NCBI RefSeq assembly: GCF_001620365.2
Contig: NZ_LQMT02000039.1
Coordinates: 5,567-69,566, forward strand
Length of the DNA stretch: 64,000 bases
Direction: 5' to 3'
Source: Amycolatopsis keratiniphila subsp. keratiniphila
GTDB lineage: Bacteria; Actinomycetota; Actinomycetes; Mycobacteriales; Pseudonocardiaceae
Shown in pieces: positions 19,801 through 26,820 of this stretch. Under the pieces are notes generated by a model. The model had not been told where the DNA came from. It worked only from the letters and a program-made list of their open reading frames with translations, and did not search any database. The number at the start of each line of letters is the position of its first letter. Positions within the stretch are counted from its first letter, which is position 1. The position numbers and the translations under genes were made by a program.

Positions 19801-20998
19801 CCATCAAGTTGTTGGAATGCCTGAGCTCGCAGGACTTCGAGCTGTCCACCGCGAGGGTCAGTGAGGCGTCATAGATCAGCTTCCCGCCCAGTCCGCCGAG
19901 GTTCATTTCCACGAACGAGCGCGCGGTGACGAGATTTCCCGCGCAGCTCGATCTGGAGTCGTAGATGTACCCCGCTTTGAGATTGGCATCCGAGTCCCAC
20001 ACCGCGTCACCCGGAGCCTTGGAAGCACCACAGGCGTACTGGACCAAGTAGTGGTTCCGGCCACAGTTGGAGCAATAGTTCGTCTGCCAGGTCGGGTCGA
20101 CATAGACCGGGTACGCGGCGTTCGCGAGCAGGCCCGCGTCGGGCGTGAGGAGCAGCGACTTACCCGAGATCTCGGTCTGCACCTTCGCCTGACGGCCACC
20201 GGCCGCCGGGCCGCGGACGAAATCCGTCGCGTCCGGCTCCGCGCCCGACGAGTCCCACATCAAGGGTGCTCTGGCCAGGAAGACATCGGCTCCCTTGGCG
20301 TCCTTGACCCGGAGAGTGCCGTCGTCGTCCTTCGTGAGCTTGCCGTTCTTCACCGGCACGCCCAGCTTGATCTTCGCGATGGCCGGGTGCTTCGCCGCCT
20401 CCGGCGTCTTGATCACGACCACCTCGTGGACCTTGTCCACGTCCACTTCGACCTTGAGGTCGACGCCGGGAAGCACCTCGGGATAGGTGGCGGTGGCGCC
20501 CGAAACGACCGGTTGAGGAAGCACTCCTGGCCAGTCGAGCCCTACCGACGTGTCCTTGGCGCTCAACTGCAGCAGAGGTGCGGTTCCCGCGGTCTGAACA
20601 TCCCCGCGACGACCTGCGGAAAGGGAGATGTCGGCCATCGCGGCCTTCGGCGACAACCCGTTCGGCCCAGAGCTCAGCGTCGAGTCAGCCGGGATCCAGC
20701 CACCGTCACGGGGAACCCGGACCGGGCGGGTGTTCCGCGTCAAGGTCACGGAGCCGTCCGGGTTCGCGAAGGATTCCGAACGTTCGGTGGTCAAGTCGTC
20801 GATCCGGACCTTCTTCCGGCCCTGCTTGGCGAATTGCGTCGCGGCCGCGGTGTCGGGAGCGGAATCCGGCACCACCGACGCCGCGGGGGCCGCGGCGACC
20901 CCCGGATATGCGAAAGCCGTGGCCGGGAACAACCCGAAAGCCACGGCCAACACCACGACGACAGCACCGAGACGCGATCTCAGGCACGACGATCTCAC
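16808..20998 (-). CDS. Large secreted protein with DNRLRE-type and three LamG domains
   Basis: 1396 residues. A signal peptide (about 1-30, FPATAFA) leads into a region of about 60-300 found in RHS-associated actinobacterial proteins. A DNRLRE-like domain begins near the AYPVYVDPTW motif (about 295-480). A fibronectin-like stretch (about 485-720) and three LamG/concanavalin-like domains (about 723-915, 930-1145, 1152-1396) follow; each LamG copy carries the W-T-H-L-T-G-x-Y-D core. The start is GTG 20998 with GAGGGGGA upstream. It lies 51 bp upstream of the RHS toxin gene on the same strand and is probably co-transcribed. Its likely role is surface display, adhesion or delivery of the toxin; it has no catalytic motif. 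Confidence 0.85.
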   Translation of the reverse strand: MRSSCLRSRLGAVVVVLAVAFGLFPATAFAYPGVAAAPAASVVPDSAPDTAAATQFAKQGRKKVRIDDLTTERSESFANPDGSVTLTRNTRPVRVPRDGGWIPADSTLSSGPNGLSPKAAMADISLSAGRRGDVQTAGTAPLLQLSAKDTSVGLDWPGVLPQPVVSGATATYPEVLPGVDLKVEVDVDKVHEVVVIKTPEAAKHPAIAKIKLGVPVKNGKLTKDDDGTLRVKDAKGADVFLARAPLMWDSSGAEPDATDFVRGPAAGGRQAKVQTEISGKSLLLTPDAGLLANAAYPVYVDPTWQTNYCSNCGRNHYLVQYACGASKAPGDAVWDSDANLKAGYIYDSRSSCAGNLVTARSFVEMNLGGLGGKLIYDASLTLAVDSSKSCELRHSNNLMVTNPIGPGLTFGSGPALGAGFATVSGCPTNVGFNITTTIKGLVEGGGATFTFGIISPSENDQNTWKRYSAQVGFTVTYNSRPNAPFNLAIVNGTATYPCAPYIPGMPRSRPVLGRTSTGYVVKANVRDPDGGMLYAGFRVYKGWVSTGNYAWDGRQAGVDNVLSDSNVANRNAQATLSTESMNADGLYSYDAHVTDGRETSWSAACEVEVQLSAPAAPSVSSQTYPSGTFGGGPGRAGDFTFTVANTPTSVGSYVWKLDNTAPPTCNDTEPGTVKPAAYSGPATVAIAPPTKGTHVLSVWSCNRAKTPSTRTDYNFSVRDVTAPLASWQFEGNGASQATGLRYVGEGKGTFAEGKIGEGAVLSGQAGDYFATGARVLDTTKSFSVSAWVNPTGLTSRRVVLSQDGAQSSGFALHYHESGKWAFSIADSAQGSAFSTAAAAEGTWTHLTGVYDAAAKTATLYVNGQPQATVSTTGVGGAGPLVVGGGKSGGVRTYLYSGKIDETAVFDRALTATEVATLHGNNGVPTGLSAIREYALESNTVDATGNDGALTFAPGSGFATGYSDSAGQSATESKVGQSSGQAFVGAGTGYGQTKTPVIDTAQSFTVSAWAKLADTNDSYAVAGQDGVRSSGFQMGYSKDVNRWIIGLPAEDVDGDGYRWAIPTSVPQVGVWTHLTGVYDASTAKVLIYVNGVLEGQTAVPAGTTWTATGGFAVGRARWNGMPSTPFRGSIDQVQVWDRALPAAEAAGLANTAVLRANYQLDGSTIDGVTGAAGVVSGGAAMVNDNGVNVAKFDKSWSGEIESPRPPALRADRSFTVEAWVRHKWSPEDVQDAKLRSPSNSVGGDDATRAAVGLNDPKFSPFLLGYRPSKDAAGNWFGKWSWLTSSPSAVDGQPTPAVDVTSESIDENTWTHLTGTYDAVSDVACLYAETDERQFQPVCQAGVAGWSGNSDIASLFIGRGVWTGLKSDYWYGDVRGVRVYTGVLDAQRIAADMILDHP

Positions 20999-21124
20999 GG
21001 CGAATCCCCCTCGTTCCGCGGGGATTTGCCACCCGCGCCCAGATGAACTCTGTCCTATCGGGACAGGCCGGGGAAGCAGCCGAACAGCCTAATTCGATCA
21101 CTCACGAAACCGCTGGCAGGCGGC

Positions 21125-21526
21125 TCAGATCTGGTAACCGTCCATCACGGTCGGCGCGACCGGGGACAGGTGCTCGTCGCCGCGTTCGGTGACCAGGCCG
21201 CGGGCCATCCGGTACACCTTGAATTCGTTGTCGTGCTCGGGATCCTGGTCGTCCCAGACGTGCAGGAGACCGTAGGAGCCGGGTGCGAGGTCGCCGACGC
21301 GGGTGAACAGGTCCACCAGCTCGGGTGCGATCGCCGTGCCGTGTTTGTCCATGCCGCCCAGGTGCAGCACCGGCACGCCGGCCGCCCAGCGGAGGTCGAG
21401 CAGGTCGCCGTCGTCGAAGTCGCGGACGGCGCGGTGCACCCGCTCGACGATGCGCTCGAGCAGCGCGGCGTCGTCGTCACCGGAAGGGCTCGCTTGGATG
21501 GTCACCCACCCGTGGTATTCGAACAC
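21125..21526 (-). CDS. Imm7 family immunity protein
   Basis: 133 residues from GTG 21526. The opening FEYHGWVTIQ and the later GSYGLLHVWDDQD and NEFKVYRMARG stretches match the Imm7 family of polymorphic-toxin immunity proteins. The open frame continues far upstream as shadow sequence of the next gene, but the family always begins at the FxYHGW strand, which sets the start here. It is located between the DUF2716 gene and the LamG/RHS operon. No toxin of the matching type is adjacent, so it is probably an orphan immunity gene protecting against a neighbour's toxin or left by a replaced toxin tip. Confidence 0.78.
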   Translation of the reverse strand: MFEYHGWVTIQASPSGDDDAALLERIVERVHRAVRDFDDGDLLDLRWAAGVPVLHLGGMDKHGTAIAPELVDLFTRVGDLAPGSYGLLHVWDDQDPEHDNEFKVYRMARGLVTERGDEHLSPVAPTVMDGYQI

Positions 21527-21564
21527 CCGCCTGAGTTTAGGCAGGTCCGCCCGCCGGACGGTGG

Positions 21565-22104
21565 TCAGCCCGCCATCGCGGCCGGTGCCCCGTTGCGGCG
21601 CAGCGCGTTCTTGAAAACCTGTTCGCCGTGCTTTTCGAAGGCGGGCACGAGCTTCTCGCCGTAGACGCACAGGGTCCGTTCCCAGGGATGCCCGAGCGTG
21701 CCGAAGCGGAAGTCGTTCGCCAGGAACATGTGGTAGTCCGTGCGCGGGAACACCGGGACGGGCCACGGGTCGAGCGCGGCGTGCCGATGCGGGTAGAAGC
21801 GGTACGACTGGTGCTGCCAGTGCAGCACCCAGACCCACTCGTCCTCGGCGACGCAGTCCTTCAGCGCCGAGAGGGCGACGCGGGCGACGTCGTTCTGCTC
21901 GACGGCGTACGGGCCGACCCGGAATTCGGCCGACGCGCGGTCGAGGCCGCCGGGCGCGAGATCCCACGCGACGGACGGGGCGGGTTCGCGGAAACCCGGC
22001 CAGGCGTGCGCGTAGGTGCTCGGCCAGAACGCGAGCTTGTCGTAGACCCAGTACCAGGCGGGCTCATCTGCGACCCTGGAGATGGCTTCCCAAGCGTTGT
22101 TCAC
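21565..22104 (-). CDS. DUF2716 domain protein
   Basis: 179 residues from GTG 22104 with GAGGG upstream. Aromatic-rich sequence such as WVYDKLAFWPST, WVWVLHWQHQSYRFYPH and YHMFLANDFRFGTLGHPWE is typical of DUF2716, a compact cytoplasmic family without an assigned activity. The FYPH and LGHPW segments resemble those in other family members. It lies 38 bp upstream of the Imm7 gene on the same strand. Together with that neighbour it forms a possible immunity island ahead of the RHS toxin operon; a role as an immunity protein is inference only. Confidence 0.75.
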   Translation of the reverse strand: MNNAWEAISRVADEPAWYWVYDKLAFWPSTYAHAWPGFREPAPSVAWDLAPGGLDRASAEFRVGPYAVEQNDVARVALSALKDCVAEDEWVWVLHWQHQSYRFYPHRHAALDPWPVPVFPRTDYHMFLANDFRFGTLGHPWERTLCVYGEKLVPAFEKHGEQVFKNALRRNGAPAAMAG

Positions 22105-22291
22105 GAGCGACCCTCGGTGGTTCGGCCGATTAAGACTGGGAAAGCTTCGTGTTCAAGGCTCAAGTTGTCCAGCTCGTGGGCATTCTCCGTGAAACTGTCA
22201 CCTGATCAGGTGTCTTGCGCCGCCGCCGGAACCGTGAGAATGACAGTGCGTGAACGGCGAGCCCACCGAACGCGGGCTCGCCGTCGATCGA

Positions 22292-22900
22292 TCACGCGGC
22301 CGCCTCCCAAAGGCTCATGAAGGCCGAGGCCTCACTCCGCACCCATGGCCGCACCTTGTCGCGATCACGCGGCGACAACGCGAACTCCTTCGAACGCCGG
22401 ACGTCGACGACCAGCGGACGCCCGCCCGGGCGCAACTCGTCCATGGTCTGTTCGAGCAGCCACAGCACCATCTGCGCCGCGTCCCGGCTCAACGGCTCCT
22501 CCTTGAAGTAGAGCCAGGTCACGTAGACGGGGCCGTCGCCCTTGCGCAGGCCGAGATGCGGATTGATGCCCACTTCGAGCGAGCCGAGCCGCCATCGTGA
22601 CCGGCCGACCTCGGCCAGCCGCAGGTCACGCCGCCCGACGTAGCGCAGCCAGCCGTTGGCGATCTCGGTGTAGTGCGGCCGCGTGCGCTCGTCCGCGTTC
22701 TCGACGAGTGCCCGCAGCACCTCGCGATCCCGCCCGGAGATCCGCCCGGCACGGATCGCGTTCGCGGCGCGGAGGTAGAAGTTGAACCCGCCCCGGGCCG
22801 GGTCCTCGTACTGACGGCGCCAGCGCCGGACGAACGAGGAACGCGAAGGACCCGAGCTCGTGCTGTACCCCACGAACGTGGGCAGGGTGATGTAGGCCAT
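22292..22900 (-). CDS. Conserved hypothetical protein
   Basis: 202 residues from ATG 22900 (GAAAGG ribosome site about ten bases upstream; the longer frame is less likely). The N terminus MAYITLPTFVGY is followed by a basic helical region and then a mixed alpha/beta half with VGINPHLGL and VYVTWLYFKEEPL. There is no signal peptide, membrane helix or recognised catalytic motif. It is one of several small minus-strand genes of unknown role between the toxin locus and the 24-kb toxin-antitoxin remnant. Confidence 0.62.
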   Translation of the reverse strand: MAYITLPTFVGYSTSSGPSRSSFVRRWRRQYEDPARGGFNFYLRAANAIRAGRISGRDREVLRALVENADERTRPHYTEIANGWLRYVGRRDLRLAEVGRSRWRLGSLEVGINPHLGLRKGDGPVYVTWLYFKEEPLSRDAAQMVLWLLEQTMDELRPGGRPLVVDVRRSKEFALSPRDRDKVRPWVRSEASAFMSLWEAAA

Positions 22901-22975
22901 CCGTGTCTGCCTTTCGCCGCTGTTCCTGCTGTACAACGACCATTTTAGAACACATGTACGACAGAAAACGGGGCT

Positions 22976-23482
22976 TTACGGGTGACGCGGTGAAGGAGGC
23001 CAAGGTCCTTCGAGGAGCTCCGCCGACTCTTCGAGGATGGGCACCTCGCAGACGTCCCTCGGGGTGAGGTCGGTCGGGATCCAGTGCTCGAGCATCGCCG
23101 ACCAGCGCGTGATCCCGCGCAACGCCTGAGGCGACCCGAGCAGCTCGCCGACCTCGCTGACCAGGGCGCCGCCGGCCGCGGGCGAAAGCCGCCCTTGGAC
23201 CATCGCGGTGAGCCAGCCGTGGATCAGCAGCCAGCGGGCCGCCGTCGGATCGGACGGCAGCTCGAGGCCAAGTTCGTCGACGACCTGGTCGAACGCCTTG
23301 TCGACGGCGCTTTCGGCGGAGGATTCGAGCCCGGCCAGCAAGGCGAGGGACGGCGTGTCGAGTCCGGCGACGATCGCGTCCAGACCGGCCTCGACCAGGT
23401 GGGAGGTGCGGACGTCACGTCCGGCGAGCCTGCCGATGGCCAGCTCGCGCAACGCGCCGCGACACGCGTCGATTTCCGTCAC
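22976..23482 (-). CDS. Hypothetical helical protein
   Basis: 168 residues from GTG 23482. It is almost wholly helical and acidic, with repeated leucine/alanine stretches (LVEAGLDAIVAGLD, LALLAGLESSAESAVD) and a tryptophan-rich RWLLIHGWLTAMV segment. No family is recognised, and there are no membrane or secretion signals. It lies between the previous hypothetical gene and the antitoxin gene, all on the minus strand. Confidence 0.55.
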   Translation of the reverse strand: MTEIDACRGALRELAIGRLAGRDVRTSHLVEAGLDAIVAGLDTPSLALLAGLESSAESAVDKAFDQVVDELGLELPSDPTAARWLLIHGWLTAMVQGRLSPAAGGALVSEVGELLGSPQALRGITRWSAMLEHWIPTDLTPRDVCEVPILEESAELLEGPWPPSPRHP

Positions 23483-23551
23483 CAGGCACTTCCCACGTCC
23501 GCCACCGTACCGCCGGGAGCGGCCAACGGCGGCTGACCAGCCGAAAGAGGG

Positions 23552-23851
23552 TCACACCGTGGAGAGCCGCGGAGTGATTCGAATATCGAGATCGGCTTCA
23601 AGCGCATGCGCCAGTCGCTCCAGCACCGGAATGGTCGGAACCGTTCCGCCCGCCTCGAACCGCGCGACGGCGGACTGCGTCATCCCCGCCTCGGTGGCGA
23701 GCGTCGCCTGGGACCAGCCACGTCCCTCACGCATTTCACGCACCGTCTTACCCAGGACATAAGCCAGCTTTGCGGCCTCGTACGCGTCAGCGGCGCCGGG
23801 CTCCGCCATCCGCCGCTCGCGAAGCCTCCGCCAGTCGTTCCGCTCAGCCAT
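23552..23851 (-). CDS. XRE-family antitoxin (HigA-like)
   Basis: 99 residues from ATG 23851, with AAGGGAG seven or eight bases upstream; a GTG at 23872 is possible but lacks a site. A helical dimerisation arm is followed by a HTH_3 domain (about 45-95: VREMREGRGWSQATLATEAGMTQSAVARFEAGG) and a short C-terminal strand. This is the usual actinobacterial antitoxin paired with RelE/HigB toxins, which it neutralises and whose operon it represses. Directly upstream on the same strand is a decayed toxin reading frame, so the antitoxin appears to have outlived its toxin. Confidence 0.8.
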   Translation of the reverse strand: MAERNDWRRLRERRMAEPGAADAYEAAKLAYVLGKTVREMREGRGWSQATLATEAGMTQSAVARFEAGGTVPTIPVLERLAHALEADLDIRITPRLSTV

Positions 23852-23868
23852 CGATCTCACTCCCTTCC

Positions 23869-24033
23869 TCACTCATCGGCCGTGTGCTCCCGGGCGACGC
23901 ATCGCCACATCGCCTTCCGCGCCCGTCGTACCTCACGCTCTTCACGCATGCGCGTTTTCCGGAACTCGGTCAGCAACACGATTCGCCGGCCGGACGCGAT
24001 ACGGCTCGCCGAGCAACGGATACCTCATGTCAT
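23869..24033 (-). pseudogene. Truncated RelE/HigB-type toxin remnant
   Basis: Read on the minus strand, the frame ends GRRIVLLTEFRKTRMREE, continues with the residues EVRRARKAMWRC and ends HTADE before TGA (23871-23869). This is the C-terminal third of actinobacterial RelE/HigB toxins that pair with XRE antitoxins. Upstream in frame there is only ATG-ACA-TGA at 24033-24025, then a short unrelated stretch, so the N-terminal two thirds are missing. The stop sits 17 bp before the antitoxin ATG, the normal spacing. An internal deletion that joined the promoter region to the 3' end of the gene explains it best. Confidence 0.68.
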
Positions 24034-24047
24034 AGCTTTGATGCTAT
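24032..24047. promoter_or_regulatory. Operator-like inverted repeat of the toxin-antitoxin operon
   Basis: ATAGC and GCTAT form a perfect inverted repeat with a 6-base spacer. It overlaps the start of the toxin remnant, where XRE antitoxins usually bind to repress their own operon. The DNA here is AT-rich for this genome. Confidence 0.5.
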
Positions 24048-24225
24048 AAAGCCAGGTAGGTCCACTTTTAGGCGATCCGTTTGCGATCCGGCAAGGCCGC
24101 GAGCGCACTCGGAGATCAGTGCTGGACCAGGTCGTGAGTGGACGCAAGAATGAGGAAAGACCACATCAACCACCCATAAGGGTGCATGCAAGACTGGCTG
24201 CCCACACCCGGCGGCAGGGGGCTAA

Positions 24226-25350
24226 ATGAGCTGGCAAGACGAGCTTCGACAGCTGGACGTCGAGCTGGCCTCGGGTCGCATCGGGCACGCCGAACACCGC
24301 AGGAAGCGCGACGAGCTGTTGGCGGAGGCCTCCGGCGGGACGATGCCGTCGCCGGTGCCCTCGCCGCTGCGGCGTCCCGGCGGGACGTGGCACAGCACCA
24401 ACCCCGCCGCGCGCCCGGTCGAGCCGCCCGCGGTCACGGTCCAGCAGCCGTACCAGCAGACCCAGCCGGTGTACACGTCGCCGCCGGCCGCCGAGGAACC
24501 CGCGAAGAAGGCCGCCATCCCGCGGATCGCGGACCACAAGACCACCGCGCCTTCACCCGCCGACATCAATCCGACGGTCTACCTCCGCGCCGAGCCGCCG
24601 CCGGTCAAAGGCAGGCCGTCGGCCCCGGTGCCGAACCGGCCGCTTCCGCCGCTGGCTCCCGAGCCCAGCCCGCGCCACTACGCGCCCACAGAGGACTACG
24701 CGGTCGTCGGGAAACGCAAGCCGACCTGGCTGTTCATCGGTGCCGGCGTGCTGGTCGTGCTGGCGTTGATCATCGGCGGGACGCTGTGGCTGGGCTCGTC
24801 GCAGCCCTCGAACGTCGCCGAGCAGCCGAGCGTGGCCCAGCCGCCGGCCGACCTCACTCCCTCAGGCCGGCCCGACAGTGCCCAGACTCCGCTGGAAGAC
24901 CGGCTGCCCGCGCTGCCGGGGACACCGTCGAAGGACAACTCGACGATGTCGGTCGCGAAGGGCGTCGAGCTCAACTTCTACTCGAAGGCCGCGGGCGACT
25001 ACCTCGCGTCGAAGAATGTCGCGTCTGTCACCTACAAGGGGTCGAACGAGGGTACGAACAGTTACCTCGTCCTGGTGATCCCGGCCAACGACGCGAAGGA
25101 CGCGGCCGCGATCGTGAAGTACTTCCGGGAGAACTCGATCAACGCCGGGCTGCGCGAGCAGCGCGTCGGCGATCGGCTCGCCCTGGTCGGTGCGAACAAG
25201 AACGGCCAGCTCAGCGGTATCGGTTACGTCTCCGGGACGATGGCCGTGACGACCTGGGTCTCGCAGCCGCTCGGCGGCGACCCGCAGGCGCTCGACACCC
25301 GTCTGGAGCAGACGCTGACCTCGTTGGACACCGTTCTGCCGGTGGGCTGA
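24226..25350 (+). CDS. Membrane-anchored protein with N-terminal SHOCT-like motif (paralog 1)
   Basis: 374 residues. The N terminus SWQDELRQLDVELASGRIG runs into HAEHRRKRDELL, giving the leucine-spaced short helical pattern of SHOCT-like oligomerisation motifs. A proline-rich linker (about 45-160) leads to one membrane helix (about 166-188, LFIGAGVLVVLALIIGGTLW). A second disordered linker and an extracytoplasmic alpha/beta domain (about 235-374) with a predicted ligand-free sensor-like fold follow. ATG 24226 follows a GGCAGGGGG ribosome site. It is a tandem paralog of the next gene: same start, same order of parts, unrelated linkers. No enzyme motif is seen; a cell-envelope stress or wall-associated role is only a guess. 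Confidence 0.72.
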   Translation: MSWQDELRQLDVELASGRIGHAEHRRKRDELLAEASGGTMPSPVPSPLRRPGGTWHSTNPAARPVEPPAVTVQQPYQQTQPVYTSPPAAEEPAKKAAIPRIADHKTTAPSPADINPTVYLRAEPPPVKGRPSAPVPNRPLPPLAPEPSPRHYAPTEDYAVVGKRKPTWLFIGAGVLVVLALIIGGTLWLGSSQPSNVAEQPSVAQPPADLTPSGRPDSAQTPLEDRLPALPGTPSKDNSTMSVAKGVELNFYSKAAGDYLASKNVASVTYKGSNEGTNSYLVLVIPANDAKDAAAIVKYFRENSINAGLREQRVGDRLALVGANKNGQLSGIGYVSGTMAVTTWVSQPLGGDPQALDTRLEQTLTSLDTVLPVG

Positions 25351-25497
25351 GAAGCGCAGGTCGCGGGGAGATCACGATTCGACCCGCGAGGGCGCATCGA
25401 CTCCGGGCAGTGCAGAATGTGCGAGGTCACCGCAGTGGTGGTATCGCGACGGCCGGGAGCATTCCTCCCGCCGGAAATTCGGATAAGGGGGCCGGTG

Positions 25498-26817
25498 GTG
25501 TCCTGGCAGGAAGAGCTGCGCAATCTGGACGAAGAGCTCGCATCTGGACGGCTCTCCGCCGACGATTACCGGCTCCGCCGTGACCAGGTGCTGTCGTCGG
25601 CCGTCGCATACGGCGACCCCGCCCAGCAACAGGTCCAGCAGCCCGGCCAGCAGCCGCAGCAGCCGTTCCAGCAGCAGCCGCCCGCTCCACAACAGCAGCA
25701 GGCGCCGCAGCAGCAGCCCGCCCAGCCCAGCGCCGACTCGACGCAGATCATCGCGCCGGTGAACCAGCCGCAGGCCGGGGAGGGCGAGCGCACCCAGGTC
25801 GTGCCGAACTGGCAGCAACAGCAGGCGGATCCGAACCGCACCCAGGTCGTGCCGCCGGTGGCGTCACCGCCGGGCGGTTTCCCGCAGCAGGGCCAGGCGT
25901 CCCCTGCCGGTGGCTTCCCCCAGCAGGGTCAGGCCTCGCCCGCGGGCGGCTTCCCGCAGCAGCACCAGGGGTACCAGCAGCAACAGCCGCAGCAGCAGGG
26001 CTGGACCGACAACGACGCCAGCCCGCCGTGGGGTGGCTCGGACTTCCCGCCGATCTCGCCGGTCGGCAGCACGGAATGGGTCAAGCAGGGCCCCGAGCTG
26101 TTCGAGGACAAGCCCAAGGGCAAGGGCGGCAAGATCGCGATCATCGCGATCGTCGCCGTCCTGGTCCTCGCCGGTTTGGGTGTCGGCGGGTACTTCGCCT
26201 TCTCCGGCGGCGGTGACACCCCGCCGGACCCGACGGCCGCACCGCAGTCGCCCCAGCCGCAGGCTCCCCCGCCGTCGTCGACCAAGCCGAAGACGCCCGA
26301 AGAGCTGCTGTTCGAGAAGATCCCGGAGCAGTCCGGTGAAGAGGACTCGAAGAGCGGCGCGATCCCCGCGGCCCAGCTCGCCGAGATCGCCGGGCTGGAG
26401 AAGGGCGAGGCGGATCTGGTCATCGCCGCCGGCGTGAAGCAGGTCGCGTATCGCGGCTCGCAGAAGCAGCCGGACGAGACCGGCCCGCAGCCGGCGAAGA
26501 TCTCGATCACGGTCATCCCGCTGACCAGCCCCGGCGCCGCCGGCGACCTGGTCAAGCAGCTGCGCCAGTACCAGACGAGCAACGGGTTCGTGCAGATCAC
26601 CGAGCCGCTGCCGGGCATGCCGCCGAAGCTGAACTTCCAGAAGAAGATCGACGGCGACAAGGGCACCTACCGCGGCACGTGGATCAGCGGCAACAACATC
26701 GTCCGCGTCGACATCCTGCAGAACCCGCTCGGCGGGGAAGAGGGCGAGAAGGCGTTGAGCGGCACGTACCAGCGTGCGGTGAAGAAGACGCTGGAAAACT
26801 ACTCCGTCACCAGCTGA
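25498..26817 (+). CDS. Membrane-anchored protein with SHOCT-like head and Gln/Pro-rich linker (paralog 2)
   Basis: 439 residues from GTG 25498, chosen so that the protein starts at SWQEELRNLDEELASGRL as in its upstream paralog; AAGGGGG precedes it. The linker (about 40-190) is extremely Q/P-rich and includes 12-residue repeats of GGFPQQGQASPA. One membrane helix (about 215-237, IAIIAIVAVLVLAGLGVGG) follows, then a second Pro linker and an extracytoplasmic domain (about 280-439). It stops three bases before the methyltransferase ATG, so the pair may be the promoter-proximal part of the glycan operon. The function is unknown. Confidence 0.72.
   Translation: MSWQEELRNLDEELASGRLSADDYRLRRDQVLSSAVAYGDPAQQQVQQPGQQPQQPFQQQPPAPQQQQAPQQQPAQPSADSTQIIAPVNQPQAGEGERTQVVPNWQQQQADPNRTQVVPPVASPPGGFPQQGQASPAGGFPQQGQASPAGGFPQQHQGYQQQQPQQQGWTDNDASPPWGGSDFPPISPVGSTEWVKQGPELFEDKPKGKGGKIAIIAIVAVLVLAGLGVGGYFAFSGGGDTPPDPTAAPQSPQPQAPPPSSTKPKTPEELLFEKIPEQSGEEDSKSGAIPAAQLAEIAGLEKGEADLVIAAGVKQVAYRGSQKQPDETGPQPAKISITVIPLTSPGAAGDLVKQLRQYQTSNGFVQITEPLPGMPPKLNFQKKIDGDKGTYRGTWISGNNIVRVDILQNPLGGEEGEKALSGTYQRAVKKTLENYSVTS
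25873..25962 (+). repeat. 36-bp tandem coding repeats (GGFPQQGQASPA)
   Basis: Two full copies (25873-25908 and 25909-25944) and a degenerate third encode GGFPQQGQASPA within the glutamine-rich linker of the paralog 2 protein. Copy number is likely to vary between strains because the units are in frame and near identical. Confidence 0.8.
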
Positions 26818-26820
26818 AAG

